The position numbers and the translations under genes were made by a program. The notes beneath the pieces are model-generated. The model saw nothing but the letters and a program-made list of their open reading frames with translations, was not told the DNA's origin and ran no database searches. Below are positions 62,043 through 64,000 of a DNA stretch of 64,000 nt, piece after piece (positions within the stretch are counted from its first letter, which is position 1; each line of letters opens with the position of its first letter). Source of the DNA: Bradyrhizobium nivariense (GTDB lineage: Bacteria; Pseudomonadota; Alphaproteobacteria; Rhizobiales; Xanthobacteraceae); assembly GCF_029846715.1 (NCBI RefSeq), contig NZ_JARVWW010000008.1, positions 1-64,000 of the forward strand. The letters run 5' to 3'.

Positions 62043-63545
62043 CTATATCGACGCGACACGCGCTCTGCCCTCTGAGCGGCCTCCCGCCATTCGAATCTGC
62101 TTGCCAGCGACACGCTCCATCCTGGACATCTCGGCAATCAGAAGCGCCAGCTCGAGGGCTTGGCTGGCGTTCAGTCGCGGGTCAACCGCTGTCTGGTAGC
62201 GCAGCGACAACGACTCGTCCGTGATGGACCCGGCGCCGCCTGTGCATTCGGTGACGTCCTCGCCAGTCATCTCGAAATGCACGCCGCCCGGATGGGTGCC
62301 CTCGGCCCGGTGCACGTCGAAAAAGTCAAACACCTCGGACACGATTCGATCGAACGATCGCGTCTTGTAGCCTGACCGCGAGGTGACGGTATTGCCATGC
62401 ATCGGGTCGCAGACCCAGCCGACGACCCGCCCGGCTTCGCGGACCCGGCGGAGCAGCGGCGGCAGTTTTTCCTTCACCTTGTCGGCGCCCATGCGGACGA
62501 TCAGCGTCAGCCGGCCGGGCTCGTTGTTGGGATTCAGGACGTCGATCAGCCGGACCAGGTCGTCGGGCTCAAGCGAGGGGCCGCACTTCAGGCCCAACGG
62601 ATTCTTCACCCCGCGCAAGAACTCGACATGCGCTCCGTCAATCTGGCGTGTGCGGTCTCCGATCCAAAGCAGATGGCCCGACATGTCGTACCAATCGCCA
62701 GTGTCGCTGTCGATCCGGGGCAAAGCCTGCTCATAAGGTAACAGCAGGGCCTCGTGACTGGTGAACAATTCGGTCACACGAATCGCCGACGTGGTCTCCC
62801 CGGCGGCGCTACAGGCAGCTGTGAACTCCAGCGCTTCGTCGAGCCGGCTGGCGAAGTTTTCGTAGCGCTCAGCCCAAGGCAACCGGGCAGCAAAGCAGAG
62901 GTTCCACTGGCGCAACTTATGCAGATTGGCGTAGCCGCCCTGGGAGAAGCCGCGCAGCAGATTCAGGGTCGCGGCCGATTGGTTGTAGGCCTGGATCATG
63001 CGGGCCGGGTCGGGCATGCGCGACACCTCGTCGAAACCGGAGGCGTTGACGATGTCGCCGCGATAGGATGGCAACGAAACGCCTTCGATGACCTCCAGCT
63101 CGGCAGAGCGTGGCTTGGCGAACTGTCCGGCCATGCGGCCGACTCTCACAACCGGCAGGCCACCGCCGAAAGTCAGGATAACCGCCATCTGCAGCAGCAC
63201 ACGGAAGGTATCTCGGATCTTGTCCGGATGAAACTCGGCAAAGCTTTCGGCGCAGTCGCCGCCCTGCAGGAGAAATGCCCTACCCTCGGCTACGCGCGCG
63301 AGCGCCGCCTTGAGCGATCGCGCCTCGCTGGCAAAAACCAACGGCGGATAATTGCGCAGGATCTGCTCCACCGCGGCCAGCTTTCCCGTGTCGGGGTATA
63401 GTGGCATCTGCCTCGCTGGCCTCTCGCGCCAGGACCTTGGAGTCCAACCATTCGAGGGAGCAGACTCGTCTGAAGCCAACAGGTCGGTCGCGCGAACATA
63501 CTGAAAATGATCCGAGACCGGGACCTTCAACCACACGTCGTTCAT
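62043..63545 (-). CDS. Class II (plant/PhzC-type) DAHP synthase
   Basis: The 500-residue 3-deoxy-7-phosphoheptulonate synthase condenses erythrose 4-phosphate with phosphoenolpyruvate, the first shikimate step. Class II signatures are [14 protein letters not shown] (metal cysteine), [28 protein letters not shown] (metal histidine) and [36 protein letters not shown] ends the core. The ~40-residue N-terminal extension before WTPRSWR is longer than in many bacterial enzymes. AAGGAG lies 7 bp before the ATG. Next downstream, with its stop about 130 bp beyond this start, lies a PhzS-like monooxygenase gene on the same strand. That pairing hints at a specialised-metabolite role rather than the housekeeping pathway. 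Confidence 0.88.
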   Translation of the reverse strand: MNDVWLKVPVSDHFQYVRATDLLASDESAPSNGWTPRSWRERPARQMPLYPDTGKLAAVEQILRNYPPLVFASEARSLKAALARVAEGRAFLLQGGDCAESFAEFHPDKIRDTFRVLLQMAVILTFGGGLPVVRVGRMAGQFAKPRSAELEVIEGVSLPSYRGDIVNASGFDEVSRMPDPARMIQAYNQSAATLNLLRGFSQGGYANLHKLRQWNLCFAARLPWAERYENFASRLDEALEFTAACSAAGETTSAIRVTELFTSHEALLLPYEQALPRIDSDTGDWYDMSGHLLWIGDRTRQIDGAHVEFLRGVKNPLGLKCGPSLEPDDLVRLIDVLNPNNEPGRLTLIVRMGADKVKEKLPPLLRRVREAGRVVGWVCDPMHGNTVTSRSGYKTRSFDRIVSEVFDFFDVHRAEGTHPGGVHFEMTGEDVTECTGGAGSITDESLSLRYQTAVDPRLNASQALELALLIAEMSRMERVAGKQIRMAGGRSEGRARVASI

Positions 63546-63673
63546 CTGCGGGCTCCTTATTACTGGAATGCAGTCTTACGAGTCTTGTCGGCAGATCTAG
63601 AGGCGGAGCTTCGTCGCGTAGCAGCGCGCAAGCTTATGGAAGACAAGAAACGCTCGGCCTCTGTGGAGCGCGC

Positions 63674-64000
63674 TCACGCCGCTTCCGCGGACCGCGGGAA
63701 AGCTGATCGACCCGCTGGAACAGGAACCAGCAATCGGAGACGCTCTTCCCCTTCGTGGAGAATGACGTCAGGTCCTCCCGCCCGGTCCGACATGACGATC
63801 TCTGCCGTCGCAGGCCGCCTGATGCTCTCGTATCGCGCGAGTCCGCCTGCCGGATCGCGGCACGAGGCGAGCTCTCTCGCCAGCACCTCGGCGTCGAGGA
63901 TCGCCTGTCCGGCACCGTTGGATCCAAGAGGCACTAACGGGTGGGCCGCATCGCCAAGAAGTGTTACCCGGCCGAAACTCCACCGCGGTAGCGGGTCTCG
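63674..64000 (-). CDS. PhzS-like FAD-dependent monooxygenase, C-terminal part
   Basis: Only the last 108 residues are inside the window; the frame runs past the edge at 64000. It begins RDPLPRWSFGRVTLLGDAAH, the FAD-contact motif of class A flavin monooxygenases. PLGSNGAGQAILDAEVLARE, then ARYESIRRPATAEIV and DRAGGP follow. The order of these motifs is that of PhzS and related flavin-dependent hydroxylases of aromatic acids, rather than of the salicylate-hydroxylase branch. It lies upstream of the DAHP synthase gene in transcription order and was probably co-transcribed with it. Confidence 0.75.
   Translation of the reverse strand, partial: RDPLPRWSFGRVTLLGDAAHPLVPLGSNGAGQAILDAEVLARELASCRDPAGGLARYESIRRPATAEIVMSDRAGGPDVILHEGEERLRLLVPVPAGRSAFPRSAEAA

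Overview
The window looks like a chromosomal segment of a GC-rich alphaproteobacterium, most likely Bradyrhizobium or a close relative in the Nitrobacteraceae. Four things suggest this: very high third-position GC; many sugar ABC transporters and organic-acid enzymes; several families of short palindromic repeats of the kind scattered through Bradyrhizobium genomes; and a ROSE-type RNA thermometer with an alphaproteobacterial RpoH-type promoter ahead of a small heat-shock gene. No rRNA, tRNA, CRISPR array, transposase or prophage core was found. The assignment rests on pattern recognition, not on a search.

Layout. 0-2.3 kb: soxXYZA for periplasmic thiosulfate oxidation, tightly overlapped, with no soxB following. 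2.3-5.4 kb: sugar ABC binding protein plus two permeases. 5.4-7.9 kb (minus): NCS2 permease plus a biuret-amidohydrolase-like cysteine hydrolase. 8.0-8.8 kb: two decayed gene ends, one of them the C-terminus of an indolepyruvate ferredoxin oxidoreductase. 8.9-14.0 kb (minus): FAD oxidoreductase, HtrA-like protease, and a GMC oxidoreductase with its small subunit. 14.2-15.2 kb: thermonuclease-like protein and a possible small RNA ending in a strong terminator. 15.3-19.3 kb (minus): cyoABCD quinol oxidase. 19.3-25.7 kb: SDR-CMD-SDR operon, PQQ-type sugar dehydrogenase, urate hydroxylase PuuD, a VOC protein and a small unknown. 25.7-29.7 kb: L,D-transpeptidase, lytic transglycosylase, DUF1236 protein, NUDIX hydrolase. 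29.9-34.0 kb: Bug/TctC binding protein, a two-gene unit with an HGG-motif protein, and a hipBA module with repeated operators in an AT-rich promoter.

34.1-39.5 kb (minus): complete ribose-type ABC transporter with a xylulokinase, a pentose/pentitol uptake unit. 39.6-46.1 kb: MFS transporter, two M20 peptidases/amidohydrolases, an enolase-superfamily enzyme and a beta-lactamase-fold hydrolase. 46.1-49.0 kb: DUF72 protein, a pair of tiny related helical genes (one only 59 codons), and the hsp20 unit with its heat-shock promoter and ROSE element. 49.0-52.9 kb: symporter, sialidase-like protein and SDR, flanked by inverted copies of one repeat and preceded by nested palindromes. 52.9-55.1 kb: CoA transferase, a second VOC protein and a 14-bp tandem repeat. 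55.2-61.8 kb: OprB porin plus a complete sugar ABC operon, divergent from a ROK repressor. 62.0-64.0 kb: class II DAHP synthase followed by a PhzS-like flavin monooxygenase cut by the window edge, perhaps the border of a biosynthetic cluster.

The main theme is scavenging of carbon and energy. Three sugar ABC systems, two secondary carriers, dehydrogenases, an enolase-family dehydratase and SDRs feed a respiratory chain that includes cytochrome bo and Sox electron donors.
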